Assembly (NCBI GenBank): GCA_037102815.1
Contig: BTPP01000005.1
Coordinates: 3,100,001-3,164,000 of the forward strand
From: Neurospora intermedia
Taxonomy: Eukaryota > Ascomycota > Sordariomycetes > Sordariales > Sordariaceae
Direction: 5' to 3'
Length of the DNA: 64,000 nt
Shown: positions 60,106 through 64,000 of the stretch, one piece after another
How positions within the stretch are numbered: the stretch's first letter is position 1
Layout of the letters: each line of letters starts with the position of its first letter
Made by a program: the position numbers and the translations under genes
Notes under the pieces: model-generated
Told to the model about the DNA's origin: nothing
Seen by the model: the letters and a program-made list of their open reading frames with translations, nothing else
Databases searched by the model: none

Positions 60106-63100
60106 TAGCTATAATTATAGTTATTTAGTATAAGTCTATAATTTACTATAGCTTTCGTACGAATTAGTAAGCCTGTTTCTTAATAGAAAGAAGGAGAGTT
60201 TTTAGGCGGGCTTCTTCTTCTACTAGGGAAATAGGGAACTCTATATTGAATTTATATAATATAAAGAAGGGAGATTTTCTAATAGAGGTATTAATACGGC
60301 TATTAATAATTAATTAGGCTATAGGGTACTACTTATTCTAATTATCTTATATATAGTTAATTACTATTCGGAGGTATATATATATTTCTTAATTTATATA
60401 TTCGGGGCCGCCGTCGGTTTATAGGTAGTAAGCCGTACTTAAGAGACGCTTGATATTAAGAAGTTTATGGAGCTTCGCTTAGAATCGGCTAATTTAATTC
60501 GAACTTCGGTCGTTTATAATAGATTATAGGAAGCTATAATAATGTAAAAAGTATTATAAAAAGCGTTCGGTATACAATTCTACTTCTATTAAAAGTATTA
60601 ACTCTAATATTATACTTTTATTTAACCGGTCTTTAATTACTTAGAGATAAATATTATTATTAGCTTTAAGGAGGTCCGTAATAAAATTTATCTATATTTC
60701 TTTATTAAATTAACTCGGTACGGACAATAACTATATTAAATTTCGTTTTTACTTTCTCTATACTTTTATAGAACTATAAATATAATAATTACGGAGGAAT
60801 TATCATATATAGGCGCCTAGCAACAGTTAATAAAAGTACCGGCTAAGTATAGTTATTGTACCTTTACAATTAGAATAGTCGAGGATATACAAATTATAAA
60901 CTAACTATATTAGAGTAGTATAAAGTACGTTGAACTATTGGGACTAATTTATAAGGTTTATAACGTTAGATTAATATATACTAGTACTCTAGGAATTTGG
61001 AAACGGCCTTAGTAAAGGAGGCGGCTTCTAAAGTTAATACTATAATTTATAATTTAAATCTTTAATTTTAATACCGGGTTAAAATATCTATTATTATTCT
61101 AGACTGCGGTCTTAAATTATTAATAGATATAATCCTTTAGTATTATTTAGTTCTAAAGCTATTATAAATCCGGATGTTTAAATACTTATATACCCTCCCG
61201 CCCGGAGAGGACTACCTAGGATACCGAGATCTAAAGCGGCGAATACTTTTCTAGTATAAAATTTAGGATTATTTATAGGTCGCAGGCTTCCTGGTCCTCC
61301 TTTATTAGTATATCTTATTCCCTATAAAAAAATATATTAGGGACTACGCCCCCCTTTCCCAATTAATACTTAATATTAAAATTAAAATGGGATAAGTATT
61401 TAACCTACTACGCTTAGTGTTCCGAGAGCTATTATATTTTTATAAAATATTCGAAGTTACAATAGTCCGTTAGGATTATAAAAGATTCGTAACTCTATAA
61501 TTCCGCCGATTATTATTTTAAATAATTAATAATTATTAATATCTTTTTATTATAAATCGGGTAGTTCTAGTTAGTAGTATTAAACTTGTATAAATAATAT
61601 CCTACAATTATACGCTTCCTAATATTATTAACCTTTTAGGAAATAATACCCCTAAATATAAAGCTACTATAGTCCGTTTCGAGGAATATCTTTTTATCCG
61701 GGTTGAATTCGGTAAAAATTAGAGCCCTAATAAATAATATCTTCAATAATTAAAGGCGGCCTTATATTCCTTCGTCTATTCGAACGTTACCCCTTTGCTA
61801 ATTAATATTATAAAGGGGCTATAATTTTGGAAAATTAGGGAATAAATATTCTATAATAGTTAACGAATTTAAAGAAGCTATATATACCCTTCTAAGAGGT
61901 AGGAAACAACTATTCAAAAATTGCTTTAACCTTCTTAGGGTCGGCCTAAACTCTAATATTAGTATAAATAATAAATCCGAAATATTTAACTTTCTTAATA
62001 GCGAATTTGTACTTATTTAAATTGAAGTATAATCTAGCGTTTGAAAATTTTTATAATATAAGACGGACCTTAATTTCGTAGTCCGCTTTAGAGTCCAACG
62101 TATAGATAAGAATATTATTTATATACGCTGTATAGAACTTATTTAAATACTTTTATAGAATAAAATTAATATACTATTAAAATATTGTTAGGACGCTTAT
62201 TAACCCGAAAGGAACGATTAACTATTTAAATAGACTATAGCGGGTTTTAAAGGCGGTTTTCTACTCTTCTCCTATAATTATACGAATCTTATAGAAAGCC
62301 TATATAATATTAACTTTAATATACTACTTCGCTCCTTTTAATATACGGAACGTCTTTTTAATAAACGGTAGCGGATACTAGTCCGTCTAGGTAATAGTAT
62401 TTAAGGCTTAGTAATTATAATAAAAGCGGAGACCGCTATCTAGCTTTCTAATAAATAATATAGGGGCGTCCGTTTTAGAGCTATTCGCCTTAATAAACCC
62501 TTTATTTAATAAGTACTTTAACATCTTCTTTAGGACGAAAAATTCTTTACGGGTTATACTATACAATAAATTAAATAGTAAGGGAAGCTCCTTACCGTCG
62601 GGTCCTTTCTTAATTTTAATCCGATAATCAATATTAAGGCGGTAGGGATTCTATTTATTAGTATTCTCCTTTATCTATAATAGGAGGAGATTGTAATATA
62701 TTAGAAGAATTATTTTTTCGAATTACTCTTTAATATAAACCTTCTTTAATTATAACGCTTTTTCTACATCCTTTAAATTAATTATACATATAGCCTCCTT
62801 AGCCGCTTTACTACCGAACTCTTTTCGTAAACGGCGAACGTAGCCTATAAAGGTAGTAGTAAATATATAGGTAGCGGACTTAATATCCTTAATAAAATCT
62901 ATATCCAATATTTATTCTCCTTTAATATACGGGACCTAATAGCCCGTCATACTTAAGTATATTCTCTTTTCGTAGGGGACGGAGTACGCCCTTATCACTT
63001 TCAATTACAATTTACTTAAAATAATAAGGAACTCTAGGAGAGGGATAATATATATATATATATTAAGTATATATATCTATTAACTTCGGTAAAAAAATAA

Positions 63101-64000
63101 ATAAACCTTTAAATTATAGTTCCCTCTATAGTAGTAGAGGCTCCTTTTATATAGCGAAGTTTCATAGGAATAATAGGAATATTAGAATTTTCAACAATTT
63201 TCTTACTAATTATAGTATAATACTAGCAACCCTTATTAATAAGGGCGTAAAATAAATTACAATCGTTAATAACGAATAGGATTAATATAGGTTCTATTTC
63301 TATTTATATTTCAGATTTAAATTCTTCTACTTTACTTAATACCTTTAAAGGCTCTAAGGCCCAATTTCGCTCCGGAATTACTCTTTTCCCTATTTAGGGG
63401 CGGAGTTTTACTCTTCGTCTTTTTTTAATAATAGGGGAATTTCTATAGTAATTACTTAAATACAAATATTATTATTCGGAGGAACCGCTAGTAAATAAGA
63501 ATAATTATCTATATAATAATTTAAAGTTCTATAATAGAAATATAAATTATTATCCTTACGCTTCTAACGCTCTTTATTAAAGACCTACTTAGTACGCCTA
63601 GGGGAAGTAGACGAATTTGAACTACCTCGCCCTCAATTACTACGACCCTTAGTGACGTACTAATATAAATAATTCCTATAATAGTATTACTATTAATATC
63701 TATAATATAATTTTTAAATAAATTCGAAGGCGGAGTAAAAAATTACTAATATTAATTATTAGGCTTTAGAATATTAATATAGGACGTAGGGAGGTAGAAG
63801 CTACTACCCTAAGTAGAGCGACCCTGTTAATTATAAAGGTATTTACAATAATCTTCTTTAAATTCGGATATACGTTCGTAATTAGTAGTATAGTACTATA
63901 TTTAGACTATATACGTACAGTAATTATTTAAAAGGTCTATTAAGAAGAATTTATTATAAAACTTTTTATTAATTATATAATAGAAATATACTAATTTAAT
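60106..64000 (-). mobile_element. Gypsy-2, main body (piece 1 of 3, fossil), runs off the window
   Basis: On the minus strand: protease-region sequence about 62,900-63,500, reverse transcriptase about 61,880-62,620 with the RKxxxGLRFxxxYxxLN and PFGL-type blocks of Ty3/Gypsy, RNase H about 61,200-61,850, integrase core about 60,120-61,100 with the NDRGxxWxSxFW and STAYHPQTDG-type region. The frame is interrupted at 60,106 by LINE copy E and continues at 47,254-47,591, then 38,400-38,620. The gag and 5' LTR lie beyond the window. It is broken in every gene. It is the oldest insertion in the right half of the window. Confidence 0.85.

Overview
The window looks like a transposon graveyard from a filamentous ascomycete (Pezizomycotina). 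It is very AT-rich, TpA is everywhere, CpA and TpG are nearly absent over long stretches, and recognisable coding frames are riddled with stops of the kind C-to-T / G-to-A change produces (CAA to TAA, TGG to TAG or TAA). This is the signature of repeat-induced point mutation (RIP). I found no intact host gene, tRNA, rRNA or CRISPR array. The species cannot be told from the sequence.

Left part (1-22,263): a repeat of unknown type (1-260) abuts the 3' part and LTR of a gag-only Gypsy element (258-2,291), which carries one MITE inside another (356-1,537 holding 806-1,335). A degenerate gene of unknown function lies at 2,440-2,972 and another MITE at 3,826-4,365. A 5'-truncated LINE (5,369-12,696, + strand) contains a short Gypsy element with gag only (5,467-7,701) and a lightly mutated solo LTR (10,637-10,899). 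The LINE and a second, shorter LINE copy (14,858-16,086, - strand) flank a Mutator-like (MULE) transposase remnant (12,900-14,600). A near full-length MULE of a second family, with 41-bp inverted repeats and an 8-bp target duplication, spans 18,640-21,874.

Middle part (22,264-38,300): a second copy of the first repeat, low-information AT-rich DNA, then a Copia element (24,405-33,060, - strand) sitting in a 12-bp minisatellite and itself hit by a LINE (25,439-27,480). An unrecognised Asn-rich pseudogene (33,180-35,231) is followed by the 5' part of a third MULE (35,232-36,453), the likely parent of the small MITEs.

Right part (38,400-64,000): one old chromodomain Gypsy element (Gypsy-2, - strand) is split in three (38,400-38,625; 47,249-47,591; 60,106-64,000) by a second Gypsy (Gypsy-1, 38,626-47,248) and by a probably full-length LINE (47,592-60,105), which is itself split by another copy of the same LINE (49,913-55,477). 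Target-site duplications support every join: GATCT, TAGCTATAATTATA and AGGGTTTATAATA.

All five LINE copies belong to one Tad1-like family of about 6.9 kb: gag-like ORF1 with a zinc knuckle, then endonuclease, reverse transcriptase and RNase H, then a roughly 1.8-kb 3' region ending in a (TA)n tail. Two things about this family stand out. The 3' region holds, on the opposite strand, a reading frame with a stand-alone homologue at 2,440-2,972. The extreme 5' end of the longest copy encodes an Hsp70-like nucleotide-binding start. RIP is consistently weaker at the outer edges of each insertion.
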